DNA of 64,000 bases from Paraflavitalea soli (GCF_003555545.1 NZ_CP032157.1:438546-502545); one strand, 5' to 3'. Numbered from the stretch's first letter, positions 1 through 8,094 are shown. Numbers and translations: made by a program. Notes: generated by a model not told the origin, from the sequence alone.

Positions 1-132
1 TGCCTCTACCTGGGCCCATTCAATGCCCTTATGCCGTTGCTTGTTTTTCTCAAACCGGGCCTTCAGTATTTTCAATAGTTCTTTTGCCTGGTCGGCTGAC
101 AACTTCTTTTTAGCGCTTTTTGTGTTGCTCAT
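1..132 (-). CDS. DUF4256 family protein, N-terminal part (cut by window edge)
   Basis: The first 44 codons are visible, starting at an ATG at 132 and running off the left edge. The N-terminus is lysine-rich and then reads LKARFEKNKQRHKGIEW, which matches my memory of the start of DUF4256 proteins. It is the fourth gene of a minus-strand run (ArsR, SRPBCC, DoxX, this gene), a set that often travels together in Bacteroidota. The gap to the DoxX gene is 56 bp, so co-transcription is likely. The biochemical role of DUF4256 is unknown to me. The family call rests on a short stretch. Confidence 0.7.
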   Translation of the reverse strand, partial: MSNTKSAKKKLSADQAKELLKILKARFEKNKQRHKGIEWAQVEA

Positions 133-188
133 ATGGATAGATTATCATTACTTAAATATACATCAACCCTGGCGGTCAGGCCAGTCAT

Positions 189-572
189 TTATCGGGCAAC
201 TGCCAGTGTTTTTCTGTCCGTTGGCCTGAAATACCAGGATATCACGGTAAGGGCCAGCAGCAACAGTGGGGGAAACAGGTGGCTTACGCCATGGCCGATG
301 GCTATATGCGAAAATATGGCGCCCGACATTGAAAAGAAAAAGCCGGCATAAGCCCATTCCTTGAGTAAAGGATATTTAGGAATAAGGATGGCTATCGATC
401 CCAGTATCTTCCAGGCTCCCAGTATCGTTCTGAAATAGTCGGGATAGCCCAGGTTGTTCATAAAATCGTCTTCTGATTTCATATTGGATAACTGTACAAT
501 TCCCGTGGATACCATGCCTAAGGCAAGCCAGATGGTAGCGATCCAATAGATGATCTTATTTCTCTTTGACAT
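189..572 (-). CDS. DoxX-like small integral membrane protein
   Basis: This 127-residue protein has four hydrophobic segments (about residues 7-27, 47-66, 72-91 and 96-114), the size and topology of the DoxX-like family. Its N-terminal pattern (IYWIATIWLALGMVSTGIVQL) and the central GAWKILGSIAILIPKYPLLKEW-type stretch, with the charged loop after helix 2, are typical. It starts 6 bp downstream of the SRPBCC gene, so the two are almost certainly co-transcribed. The activity of the small DoxX-like proteins is not established. The link with an ArsR regulator suggests a membrane stress or detoxification role, which is inference. Confidence 0.85.
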   Translation of the reverse strand: MSKRNKIIYWIATIWLALGMVSTGIVQLSNMKSEDDFMNNLGYPDYFRTILGAWKILGSIAILIPKYPLLKEWAYAGFFFSMSGAIFSHIAIGHGVSHLFPPLLLLALTVISWYFRPTDRKTLAVAR

Positions 573-578
573 AAGTGT

Positions 579-1043
579 TTATTTAAGTTTGATGACGACA
601 CTTTGCAAGCGGTTATGTGCCATATTGATGCCTTGTACAAAGGGCAGCTGCAGTACCTGGTCCCTGTATGCGACCGACTGGTATACAACATGCATATTAA
701 GTCTGCTGGTATCATCCGTTAGTTGTTCAAATTCCAGGAATTCCAGCTGTACCGAAAAAGGGCTGTTCTCCATTTCAAATGTCCTGATGATCTGTTTGTT
801 CGGGATAAACTGGTGGATAGTGCCGCTGAATCCGTATTTGTTTCCTTTGGGATCCGTGGTCTCAAACTGGTAACTGCCATGCCTTTTGTTGTCGAGCTTC
901 AGTACTTTCGTGCCCATCCATTGTTCCACTATCTCAGCATCTTCATATGCCCTGAAAAGTAATTCCACCGGCAGGTCAAATTCCCGGGTGATCTTTATTT
1001 CCTGTTTGCCGTCTTCGGCGTGGACCTTTGTTTTTTGTTCCAT
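579..1043 (-). CDS. SRPBCC (AHSA1-like) domain protein
   Basis: The 154-residue protein has the START/Bet v1-like signature of bacterial AHSA1-type proteins: an opening ITREFDLPVELLFRAYEDAEIVEQWMG, the middle repeat of G-x-Y-x-F (GSYQFETTDPKGNKYGFSG), and a C-terminal helix with QGINMAHNRLQSVVIKLK. Such domains form a hydrophobic ligand pocket. No catalytic residues can be assigned. It lies 6 bp downstream of the ArsR-type regulator and 6 bp upstream of the DoxX-like gene, so it is the second gene of a tight operon. Pairing of an ArsR regulator with an AHSA1 protein is very common in Bacteroidota. The ligand is unknown. Confidence 0.9.
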   Translation of the reverse strand: MEQKTKVHAEDGKQEIKITREFDLPVELLFRAYEDAEIVEQWMGTKVLKLDNKRHGSYQFETTDPKGNKYGFSGTIHQFIPNKQIIRTFEMENSPFSVQLEFLEFEQLTDDTSRLNMHVVYQSVAYRDQVLQLPFVQGINMAHNRLQSVVIKLK

Positions 1044-1049
1044 ATGGTG

Positions 1050-1373
1050 CTATTTGGGTGATTTGTATTTCTTCATGATCGTCTCTAACTTATTGAACCG
1101 GTCGTCCCACATTTTACGAAAGGGTTCGATAAAGGCGGCTACTTCTTTCATTTTCTTTGCGTTGATCAGGTAATAGATCTCCCGGCCGTTCTGCTCCTGT
1201 GTAAGCAGTTCACACTCCGTAAGGATCTGGATATGTTTGGAAATCGTTTGTCGTGACGATTTGAAATTGTCGGCAATCGCCCCAGGCGTTAAGGACTGTA
1301 TGGCCAGCATGGTGAGGATGGCCCGCCTCGTGGGATCCGCTATGGCCTGGAATACATCTCTTCTTGATTTCAT
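1050..1373 (-). CDS. ArsR/SmtB-family winged-helix transcriptional regulator
   Basis: The 107-residue protein opens with [20 protein letters not shown], the standard ArsR helix 1-2 pattern. The recognition helix follows ([18 protein letters not shown]), then the wing with [12 protein letters not shown]. The C-terminal [16 protein letters not shown] helix is typical of the subgroup that precedes SRPBCC genes. No metal-binding ELCVCDL-type cysteine motif is present, so it is probably not a classical metal sensor. It heads the minus-strand operon. The two palindrome copies at 1377-1418 sit directly upstream of its ATG (cat at 1371-1373), which points to autorepression. Confidence 0.93.
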   Translation of the reverse strand: MKSRRDVFQAIADPTRRAILTMLAIQSLTPGAIADNFKSSRQTISKHIQILTECELLTQEQNGREIYYLINAKKMKEVAAFIEPFRKMWDDRFNKLETIMKKYKSPK

Positions 1374-1376
1374 TGT

Positions 1377-1423
1377 GCAGCTATTTGACTGCGAATATAC
1401 GTGCAGTCATTTGACTGCTCAAA
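1377..1423 (-). promoter_or_regulatory. Promoter with paired ArsR-type operators
   Basis: GCAGTCA-TT-TGACTGC (1403-1418) is a perfect 7-bp inverted repeat. A second copy, GCAGCTATTTGACTGC (1377-1392), differs by two bases and starts 26 bp away. On the minus strand a TTTG (complement of 1420-1423) and TATATTCG (complement of 1392-1399) are 20 bp apart. This is close to the Bacteroidetes TTTG-N19-TAnnTTTG consensus. The perfect palindrome fills the spacer and the second copy covers the transcription start region, so a bound dimer would block the polymerase. Autoregulation by the adjacent ArsR gene is inferred. Confidence 0.7.
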
Positions 1424-1671
1424 TTTATTTTCAAAGCAGGCGGCCACCTGTCAAATGTCAGCTTGTCGAAGGCGGCTAAAGGGGGGATCGCCCTCAAAGG
1501 ACGGTTCAAGGGTGGGTCGCCCTTTCAGGGCGGCTCACCCTGACCGAAGGAATCATAACTCATTCATTGAATGCCCGTAGGGACAAATTATTCCCTGGGG
1601 GAATATAAGTTCCCTTCTTTTTTAGCCCGCCACATTGTTGAAATTTTACACCTCTAAAGACACGATGCACC

Positions 1672-2313
1672 ATGAAACAAACAATAGATAAAACCTTCCT
1701 GCAACAGCTCGGGCTGCGCGATCTCATGCTCATTATACTATGGGTTAGTATTATTTACATCACCTGGACCTTTATGCATGGCGCCGATCATTTTTTGGCG
1801 TTAACTCCGGAGGCCCTGGGTAAATACTTCCCTTACAAGTGGTTCCTCATTGCACATATTACCGCCGGCGGAGGGGCCTTGATATTGGGGCCATTACAGT
1901 TTTGGGAAAGCTTCCGGCGGAAGAATTGGAAACTGCATAGGATGGTGGGTTACTTGTATTTTCTGGCCATGCTGGTCAGCGCCATCTGTGCTGTAGTGCT
2001 GGCCGCTACTACTGCCTACGCCATTAATTGGGCCTATGCTTTTTCCTTGCAGGTATGGGTCAGTGTATGGATCTCCGCCAGTTTTATTGCCTTCCGCATG
2101 GCCTTGCTGCGCAAATTCAAAGCCCACAAGGAATGGGCCGTTAGAAGTTATATCGTAACCCTGGCTTTTGTGGTCTCGGGCCTGGCCCTCAAATTGCCTG
2201 TGGTGCAACAACTGGGTAGCTTTGCTGATATTTCACCTTCCTTCTTTTGGATGGGCTGGGCCGTGCCGTTGTTTATATATGAAGTGGTGCGATCGTTTAA
2301 GCCGAAAGGTTGA
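1672..2313 (+). CDS. DUF2306 family multi-pass membrane protein
   Basis: The 213-residue protein has about six hydrophobic helices. Landmarks of DUF2306 are visible: HITAGGGALILGPLQFW with R and K following, WKLHRMVGYLYF (the family's R/K-x-H-R-x-x-G-x-x-Y element, around residues 90-101), and KAHKEWAVRSYIVTLAFV (H-x-x-W-x-x-R-S-Y, around residues 140-157). These histidine-bearing motifs may bind a cofactor or metal, but no function is established. The gene stands alone. The 250-bp space upstream holds an ATTCCC-TGG-GGGAAT inverted repeat at 1590-1604 and GC-rich AGGGCGG/CCGCCCT-like repeats around 1480-1545. These may be regulatory or remnants of a dispersed repeat. Confidence 0.8.
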   Translation: MKQTIDKTFLQQLGLRDLMLIILWVSIIYITWTFMHGADHFLALTPEALGKYFPYKWFLIAHITAGGGALILGPLQFWESFRRKNWKLHRMVGYLYFLAMLVSAICAVVLAATTAYAINWAYAFSLQVWVSVWISASFIAFRMALLRKFKAHKEWAVRSYIVTLAFVVSGLALKLPVVQQLGSFADISPSFFWMGWAVPLFIYEVVRSFKPKG

Positions 2314-2385
2314 TGCCTATCCCCCTTTTTGTCATTTTGAATCTCCCTTTGTTGTTCATTTCGAATGAAGCTCCATCACGATTTT

Positions 2386-2436
2386 GTCATTTCGAACGAA
2401 GCGCAGCGTAGTGAGAAATCCGCTGTCGAAACAAAA
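2386..2436. repeat. Dispersed 51-bp repeat, copy 1
   Basis: This stretch begins GTCATTTCGAACGAAGCGCA and ends TCGAAACAAAA. It recurs in inverted orientation at 59491-59541 with 45 of 51 bases identical. A degenerate half copy (TTCATTTCGAATGAAGC) lies just upstream near 2353-2370. Repeats of this GTCATTTCGA...GTGAGAAATC kind are common between genes in Chitinophagaceae. It carries no coding signal. Confidence 0.8.
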
Positions 2437-2438
2437 GA

Positions 2439-2501
2439 TTGCCGATTCACGATTCACGATTCACGATTGCCGATTGCCGACTGCCGACTGCCGATTCACG
2501 G
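2439..2501. repeat. Tandem GCCGATT/CACGATT/GCCGACT repeat
   Basis: Seven-base units alternate (GCCGATT, CACGATT three times, GCCGATT, GCCGACT twice, then GCCGATT). The tract sits between the DUF2306 gene and the GH97-M1 gene, directly after the 51-bp dispersed repeat. Complementary versions of the same units (GTCGGCAGTCGG, CAGTCGGCAATC) are found inside tilS at 59936-60000. Confidence 0.8.
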
Positions 2502-2602
2502 TGCCTTTCCCCCCAACAGGTGCAAATACGTACATTCCTGGATAATATCGCTTTAATGCCTTTCTGGTGAACCTCGTAAATTGGTGGTTTAATTGCAAGC
2601 AC

Positions 2603-5600
2603 ATGGGCAAACCAAACCGTCAGTTCATCAGTCATCTTTTTTATGTGATCATCACCTGCTGTCTCAGTAGTTATGCTGCCCAGGCTGCCGATCATGAACT
2701 GCGCTCGCCCGACGGGAATATTGTCATTAAGATTACTTCAGGCAGCTCCATCCAATGGAGTGTACGCTATAAGAACGAAACCATTCTTTTCCCCTCAGAC
2801 ATTTCCCTCACCACCAATGGAGAACAATTTCCGGGTTCAAAAACGAAACTGCTAAAGCAATCTGCGGCAGCCCACAACGATACCATCTTCTCTATGGTGC
2901 CCGTAAAGAATTCCTGGATTCCCAATGTGTACAAAGAACTGAAGCTCGTCTTTGCCGGTGGCATTACCCTTAGTTTCCGCGCCTATAATACAGGAGTGGC
3001 CTACCGCTTCGAACTGAATAAAAAAGATCCTTCGCTCAAGATAGAGACAGAACAAGTGAGCTTTAGCCTCAACAAGAACAACCTGGCCTGGTGGCCCGAA
3101 GAAAGCAACCCCGAGTTTATTTCCCACTACGAAGCCCTCTTCACAAAAGCCAGGTTGGATACCATTGCCAAAGGTAAATATGCCTACCTGCCCCTGTACC
3201 AATCCACTCCGGCTGGCACAAAACTGTTGATCACAGAAAGTGATCTGTACGATTATCCCAACCTTTTTCTCTTCAATACAGGAGAAGGAAAGCTGGAAGG
3301 CAAATTTCCACCGGCCGTATTGAAAAGCCATGTGGCGCCCCGTACCGACAGGAGAGAGGTGCTGGCCGAAAAAGCTTCCTATATAGCTGATACAAAAGGC
3401 GCAAGAACTTTGCCCTGGCGCCTCATCATGATCGCACCCGATGATGTATCCCTCCTGTCCAATGAAATGGTCTTTCAATTGGCAAGGCCGGCTGACAAAG
3501 GCAACTACGATTGGATAAAGCCCGGCAAAGTAGCCTGGGACTGGTACAATGCCAACAACATTTTTGGGGTTGACTTCGAATCAGGCATCAACAACAAGAC
3601 CTACCAGTATTATATTGATTTCGCTGCCCGTTTTGGATTGGAGTATGTGATACTCGATGAAGGATGGTCACTTACCACCACCGATGTGAGCGCTCCCCGC
3701 AAGGAAATTGATGTACCTGCCCTGGTGAAATATGGAGCAGCCAAAGGTGTAGGCATCATCTTATGGAGCCTGTGGCGTCCTATCGATGAAAATATGGATG
3801 CTATCCTCAACAGGTTTGTGGATTGGGGCGTGAAAGGCGTTAAGATCGATTTCATCCAAAGAGCCGATCAATATATCGTTAATTATTATGAAAGGGTAGC
3901 CAAAGCCTGCATGGACAGAAAGCTGCTCGTAGATTTTCATGGCGCTTACAAACCTGTGGGCCTCAACCGGAAATATCCGAATGTGATCAACTATGAAGGC
4001 GTGAAGGGATTGGAGAACAATAAGTGGGCTGATTATATTACACCCGGGCACAACCTTACCCTGCCTTTTACCAGGATGATGGCCGGCCCCATGGATTACA
4101 CACCTGGCGCCATGCGCAATACCAATAAAAAGGATTTCCGTGTTTCCTTCAATGAGCCAGTAAGCCGTGGCACCCGTGCGCACCAGGCCGCTATGTATGT
4201 GATGTACGAAGCGCCCCTGCAAATGCTGGCAGAAACACCTTCCCTGTACCTGCAGGATACCGCCTTTACACAATTTATTGCCCGTATACCCACCACCTGG
4301 CACAAGACCATTCCCCTTCACGGAAAGATCGGGTCTTATGCTGCCGTGGCCCGGCAGCACGGTGATAAATGGTATCTAGGCGCCATGACCGATTGGGAAG
4401 AAAGAACACTGGAATCGAAATTGGATTTCCTGGCTGACGGAAACTACAGGCTCGAAATACTCACCGATGGTGTAAATGCTGCCAAATATGCTACCGATTA
4501 TAAAAGAGAGACCAGGCTGGTAAAGAAAGGCGATGTAGTGTCCATGAAAATGGCCCCCGGCGGTGGATGGACGGCTATACTTACGCCGCTTACCCCGCCG
4601 CAAAAAGCCTTCACCCTGGCCGATACCCTGCGTGGCAGTCTTACTCCCGAAAGGACCTGGTGGGACATACAACGCTACGACCTGACCGTAAAGCCCGACT
4701 ACAACGCCAAAACCATCAGCGGTATCAGCGAGATCACTTATAAAGTAACCGGTTCCAACGCGCGGATGCAGATCGATATGCGCGAGCCCCTGTTGATCGA
4801 CAGTGTACTCCTCAACCATAAAACACCCCTCACCTTTGCCAAAGAAGGCAGCGTATGGTATATCCAATCGCCTAAGCAGGCTATGAACAGCATCAACAAC
4901 GTAGCCATCTATTACCATGGCAAGGCGCACGAAGCTGTAAGGCCGCCCTGGGATGGGGGATGGACCTGGACCACCGATTCCCTCGGCCGTCCCTGGATGA
5001 CCGTCACCTGTCAGGGACTGGGTGCTTCCATCTGGTATCCCTGTAAAGACCACCAGAGCGATGAACCCGACAAAGGCGCCAGCCTCACCATGATCGTGCC
5101 CGATACCCTGACAGCTATATCGATGGGGCGGCTCGAATCAAAGAAACCCAATGGTGATGGCACCACTTCCTGGAAATGGGCCGTGGTAAATCCTATCAGT
5201 AATTATTGCATCATACCATATATAGGTAAGTATACCAATTGGAGTGAAGTCTTCAAAGGCGAAAAAGGCAACCTGGATGTGAACTACTGGGTATTGGATT
5301 ACAACACTGATAAAGCAAAAGCTTATATGCCGAAGGAAGTGAACAATATGCTCAAGGCTTTTGAATACTGGTTTGGCCCCTATCCGTTTTACGAGGATGG
5401 CTACAAACTCGTAGAGACCTCCAATACCGGCATGGAACACCAAAGCGCCGTATCCTATGGCAACTGGTACAAACCCGGTTACCGCGGCAGGGACGGATCG
5501 GGCACCGGCTGGGGCATGAAATGGGATTTCATCATCATCCACGAAAGCGGCCATGAGTGGTTTGGCAACAATATTACCACCAACGATCTCGCCGACATGT

Positions 5601-6208
5601 GGGTACATGAAGGGTTTACCAACTACAGCGAAACCGTCTTTATCGATTATATCTTCGGAGAAGAGGCCGCCAATCAATACAACCATGGCATCCGCAGAGG
5701 CATCCGTAATGACAAACCCGTGATTCCTGCTTACAATGTCAATGCCCAGGGTAGTGGTGATATGTACCCCAAGCCGAGCAATATGCTGCACAGCATCCGC
5801 CACGGCCTGAATGATGATCAGCGCTTCCGCGAAATACTCCGGGGGCTCAACAAGCAGTTCTATCACCAGACCGTCACCACCCAACAGGTGGAGAACTATG
5901 TGTCGTCCAAAGCTGGCTTTGATTACAGCAAGGTCTTTGACCAGTACCTGCGTACGGTACAGGTGCCCTCATTTGAGTTCTACTTCAGCGAGGACAAAAA
6001 GAAAGTGTTTTACCGGTATACCAACTGTGTGGCCGGCTTTAACCTTCCTCTCGTGTTGAAGAACAAAGCCACCACCATTAAAATAATACCTACCGACAAG
6101 TGGCAAAATAGTGCTGTGAATAGCGACGCGGCCACTTTATTTGATAAAACAGCCATTGAAGCCATGTATTACTTCACTGTGGTGCCCGTGGCAAATAGCG
6201 GGGACTGA
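2603..6208 (+). CDS. GH97 glycosidase fused to M1-family metallopeptidase
   Basis: The 1201-residue secreted protein joins two enzymes in one frame. The start is the ATG at 2603, which gives a clean signal peptide (MGKPNRQFISHLFYVIITCC, cut near AQA). A GTG at 2567 would add 12 poorer residues. Residues about 30-660 are a GH97 domain (HELRSPDGNIVIKI opening, WDWYNANNIFGVDFESGINN, VKIDFIQRADQ with D416, NYEGVKG with E465, GPMDYTPGAMRN). D416 and E465 sit where retaining GH97 alpha-galactosidases carry nucleophile and acid/base. Residues about 672-1195 are an M1 peptidase starting at FTLADTLRGSLTPERTWWDI. They contain GMEHQSAV, the zinc site HESGH (980-984) and the third ligand glutamate in WVHEGF (E1003), 18 residues later as in M1. 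No second signal peptide or stop separates the parts. The fusion is not a form I know. Confidence 0.9.
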   Translation: MGKPNRQFISHLFYVIITCCLSSYAAQAADHELRSPDGNIVIKITSGSSIQWSVRYKNETILFPSDISLTTNGEQFPGSKTKLLKQSAAAHNDTIFSMVPVKNSWIPNVYKELKLVFAGGITLSFRAYNTGVAYRFELNKKDPSLKIETEQVSFSLNKNNLAWWPEESNPEFISHYEALFTKARLDTIAKGKYAYLPLYQSTPAGTKLLITESDLYDYPNLFLFNTGEGKLEGKFPPAVLKSHVAPRTDRREVLAEKASYIADTKGARTLPWRLIMIAPDDVSLLSNEMVFQLARPADKGNYDWIKPGKVAWDWYNANNIFGVDFESGINNKTYQYYIDFAARFGLEYVILDEGWSLTTTDVSAPRKEIDVPALVKYGAAKGVGIILWSLWRPIDENMDAILNRFVDWGVKGVKIDFIQRADQYIVNYYERVAKACMDRKLLVDFHGAYKPVGLNRKYPNVINYEGVKGLENNKWADYITPGHNLTLPFTRMMAGPMDYTPGAMRNTNKKDFRVSFNEPVSRGTRAHQAAMYVMYEAPLQMLAETPSLYLQDTAFTQFIARIPTTWHKTIPLHGKIGSYAAVARQHGDKWYLGAMTDWEERTLESKLDFLADGNYRLEILTDGVNAAKYATDYKRETRLVKKGDVVSMKMAPGGGWTAILTPLTPPQKAFTLADTLRGSLTPERTWWDIQRYDLTVKPDYNAKTISGISEITYKVTGSNARMQIDMREPLLIDSVLLNHKTPLTFAKEGSVWYIQSPKQAMNSINNVAIYYHGKAHEAVRPPWDGGWTWTTDSLGRPWMTVTCQGLGASIWYPCKDHQSDEPDKGASLTMIVPDTLTAISMGRLESKKPNGDGTTSWKWAVVNPISNYCIIPYIGKYTNWSEVFKGEKGNLDVNYWVLDYNTDKAKAYMPKEVNNMLKAFEYWFGPYPFYEDGYKLVETSNTGMEHQSAVSYGNWYKPGYRGRDGSGTGWGMKWDFIIIHESGHEWFGNNITTNDLADMWVHEGFTNYSETVFIDYIFGEEAANQYNHGIRRGIRNDKPVIPAYNVNAQGSGDMYPKPSNMLHSIRHGLNDDQRFREILRGLNKQFYHQTVTTQQVENYVSSKAGFDYSKVFDQYLRTVQVPSFEFYFSEDKKKVFYRYTNCVAGFNLPLVLKNKATTIKIIPTDKWQNSAVNSDAATLFDKTAIEAMYYFTVVPVANSGD

Positions 6209-6634
6209 TCCCATGATCCCTTAGCCTGTTACCGCTTTATCATTATAGACATCCCTGAAGACTGGTAGTGATGGATAGGGTTGTACTATAGGGTTTCTTT
6301 CGGAGTAGCCTATTCTTTTTTATGACAACTATCATAAAAAGGACTGACGGATGTCATGACATAATAGGTTTCTTCGTCGTAATCTTGTATGTGCATAATC
6401 CCCTCAATGATCACCCAGTCGACTAAACGTCCCATACCCTTTCAATCTACTTACCCGTCTAGGCGGATATTGGTGTATCTATGTCTTCCTATTCTTCTGA
6501 TTCAAAACCGCATTAATAAATGCCTGCTCCTCACGGGTAACGATTCAACAGGAATGGCCGGTGGCCCAAATGCCGGACCTCTTCCCCTGACCACTGTGTA
6601 CTCTTTACAATTTATAATTAAAAAACAAACCACG
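6209..6634 (+). promoter_or_regulatory. Long upstream region of the fibre operon with palindromes
   Basis: This 426-bp non-coding stretch precedes the DUF4402 gene. It holds a TTTTTATGA / TCATAAAAA hairpin (6317-6325 with 6332-6340), which could terminate the upstream transcript, and a perfect 12-bp palindrome ATGTCATGACAT (6351-6362) that may be an operator. The frame upstream of the ATG at 6635 is open, but its translation has no protein-like character and would bury the signal peptide. I did not find a convincing TTTG/TAnnTTTG pair. Confidence 0.4.
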
Positions 6635-7144
6635 ATGAGAAACAAGTTCATTGCTATCGCAGTATTGCTGATAGCATCCTCTGCTACAGCCTTTTCACAG
6701 GCTACTGCCACGGCCACGGCTACTGCCACCATTCTAACACCCATCAGCATCACCAAGGATGTTGACATGAATTTCGGTAATGTAGCTGTACAGGCTGCAA
6801 CGGGCGGAACCGTAGTGTTGGCGCCAGCCGGTACCCGCATTGCCACAGGAGGCGTAACACTTCCTGCCAATACGGGAACGGTAACGGCTGCTTCCTTCAC
6901 CGTTACAGGTCAGGCAGACTACACGTATTTTGTAACCCTGCCTTCCTCACCCGTTACCCTGTCCGATGGTGGTTCGAACACCATGACAGTGTCTAACTTC
7001 ACCAGCGATCCTGCCGGTACAAGTGGCGTGCTTACGCTGGGTACACAAACATTAAACGTAGGAGCTACGCTGAATGTAGGAGCTGGACAGGCCGCCGGTA
7101 CCTATCTCTCCCAGCCTTTTGATGTAACCGTTAATTATAATTGA
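6635..7144 (+). CDS. DUF4402 protein, pilin-like secreted subunit
   Basis: The 169-residue precursor has a signal peptide (MRNKFIAIAVLLIASSATAF, cut near FSQ), leaving a mature chain of about 147 residues. An alternating (AT)5 stretch follows, and then the DUF4402 pattern: LTPISITKDVDMNFGNVAV, GGTVVLAPAGTR, GGVTLP, AASFTVTGQADYTYFVTLP, TLGTQTLNVGATLNVG and AGTYLSQPFDVTVNYN at the very end. The fold is expected to be an all-beta Ig-like domain, and its size matches chaperone-usher pilins. It is the first gene of the locus and is followed at once by a strong terminator, so it should be made in excess over downstream genes. A major fibre subunit is my inference. The family assignment itself is secure. 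Confidence 0.85.
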   Translation: MRNKFIAIAVLLIASSATAFSQATATATATATILTPISITKDVDMNFGNVAVQAATGGTVVLAPAGTRIATGGVTLPANTGTVTAASFTVTGQADYTYFVTLPSSPVTLSDGGSNTMTVSNFTSDPAGTSGVLTLGTQTLNVGATLNVGAGQAAGTYLSQPFDVTVNYN

Positions 7145-7155
7145 CCTCTACGTTC

Positions 7156-7203
7156 AACCCGAAAAGATACCCTTGGCCAGGGTACCACTTTTCGGGTTTT
7201 TTC
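7156..7203 (+). terminator. Strong intrinsic terminator or attenuator inside the fibre operon
   Basis: AACCCGAAAAG (7156-7166) pairs perfectly with CTTTTCGGGTT (7188-7198). An inner stem TACCCT/AGGGTA (7168-7173 with 7179-7184) extends it, and a T-run closes it. It lies 12 bp after the DUF4402 stop and 33 bp before the chaperone gene. Partial read-through would give much subunit and little chaperone, adhesin and usher, as in many pilus operons. That reading is inference. Confidence 0.88.
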
Positions 7204-7235
7204 TGAAATATCCTGTTTAAAGCTAACCGATACAC

Positions 7236-8087
7236 ATGCATGCTATATACCTGGGGGTCATAAGGCGGGGAAGCCTTTTTCTGGTCACCCTGTTAACGTG
7301 CTGTTCCGCTGCCACCATGGCGCAGGGCAATCTCATGATCACGCCACGCAGGGTGGTTTTTGAAGGACAAAAGAAAATTCAGGAACTCAACCTCGCCAAT
7401 ACCGGAAATGACACTGCCCGGTACCTGATCTCCCTGCTCGAAATAAGAATGAAGCCTGATGGCGCTTTTGAACAAGTGACCGAGCCTGACTCCGGACAGA
7501 ATTTTGCCAGCAGCTTCCTGCGTTTTTTTCCCCGCACAATTACATTGGGGCCCGGCGAAACGCAAACCATTAAGATACAGGTGGTCAACCAGGTCCAACT
7601 GCAGCCCGGTGAATACCGGTCACATCTCTATTTCAGGGCTGTGCCGCCGGAAAAACCATTAGGGTTTTCCCAACCGGTAGAGGATACCACCGGCATCGCT
7701 GTTCGGTTGAACCCCGTTTTTGGCATCACCATTCCTGCCATCATCAGAACCGGCCCTTCCAACGCGGCGGTTACCATTTCAGATACAAAGGTGGAAAAGA
7801 TGCAGGACAGCCTTACTGTGCTGAACCTTGTATTTAACCGTACCGGTAATATGTCTGTTTATGGCGACCTCACCGTTGATTATACATCTCCGCGGGGCAA
7901 GACTACCCGCGCCGGCCTTATCAGAGGCATTGCAGTGTATACACCTACTGAACACAGAAGAGTGCGGGTACCCCTGGATAAATTGGACGGCATCGATTAC
8001 AAGAGCGGGAAATTGACGATCGCTTATACTGCCTCCGCCGGGAATAAAACGGTGAAAATGGCGGAAACAGAGCTGCCACTGTTTTAA
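7236..8087 (+). CDS. PapD-like periplasmic pilus chaperone
   Basis: The 283-residue protein has a signal peptide ending at ATMAQG, followed by a PapD-like Ig domain. The visible pattern is LMITPRRVVFEGQKKIQELNLANTGND (strand A/B with the basic residues), FLRFFPRTITLGPGETQTIKIQVV (the F/G region with PGETQ) and YRSHLYFRAVPP (about 45-150). A second beta domain covers about residues 165-283. It is longer than PapD or FimC (about 240 residues). Enterobacterial chaperones read ...P...L.PGESQ.LRI at the same place. It starts 91 bp after the DUF4402 gene and ends 7 bp before the giant adhesin gene. By family, it should cap and fold donor-strand-accepting subunits, here presumably the two DUF4402 proteins. 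Confidence 0.8.
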   Translation: MHAIYLGVIRRGSLFLVTLLTCCSAATMAQGNLMITPRRVVFEGQKKIQELNLANTGNDTARYLISLLEIRMKPDGAFEQVTEPDSGQNFASSFLRFFPRTITLGPGETQTIKIQVVNQVQLQPGEYRSHLYFRAVPPEKPLGFSQPVEDTTGIAVRLNPVFGITIPAIIRTGPSNAAVTISDTKVEKMQDSLTVLNLVFNRTGNMSVYGDLTVDYTSPRGKTTRAGLIRGIAVYTPTEHRRVRVPLDKLDGIDYKSGKLTIAYTASAGNKTVKMAETELPLF

Positions 8088-8094
8088 ACTAACT

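Noticed and set aside
2439-2501. Coding sequence across the GCCGATT tract
   Set aside because: The short open frames here only mirror the tandem units and have no homology.
2567-6208. GH97 and M1 parts as two separate genes
   Set aside because: There is no stop, start codon with leader, or second signal peptide at the junction near 4590-4620. One continuous frame covers both.
6389-6634. In-frame upstream extension of the DUF4402 gene
   Set aside because: The extension has no protein character and would place the signal peptide in the interior. The ATG at 6635 gives a standard secretory start.
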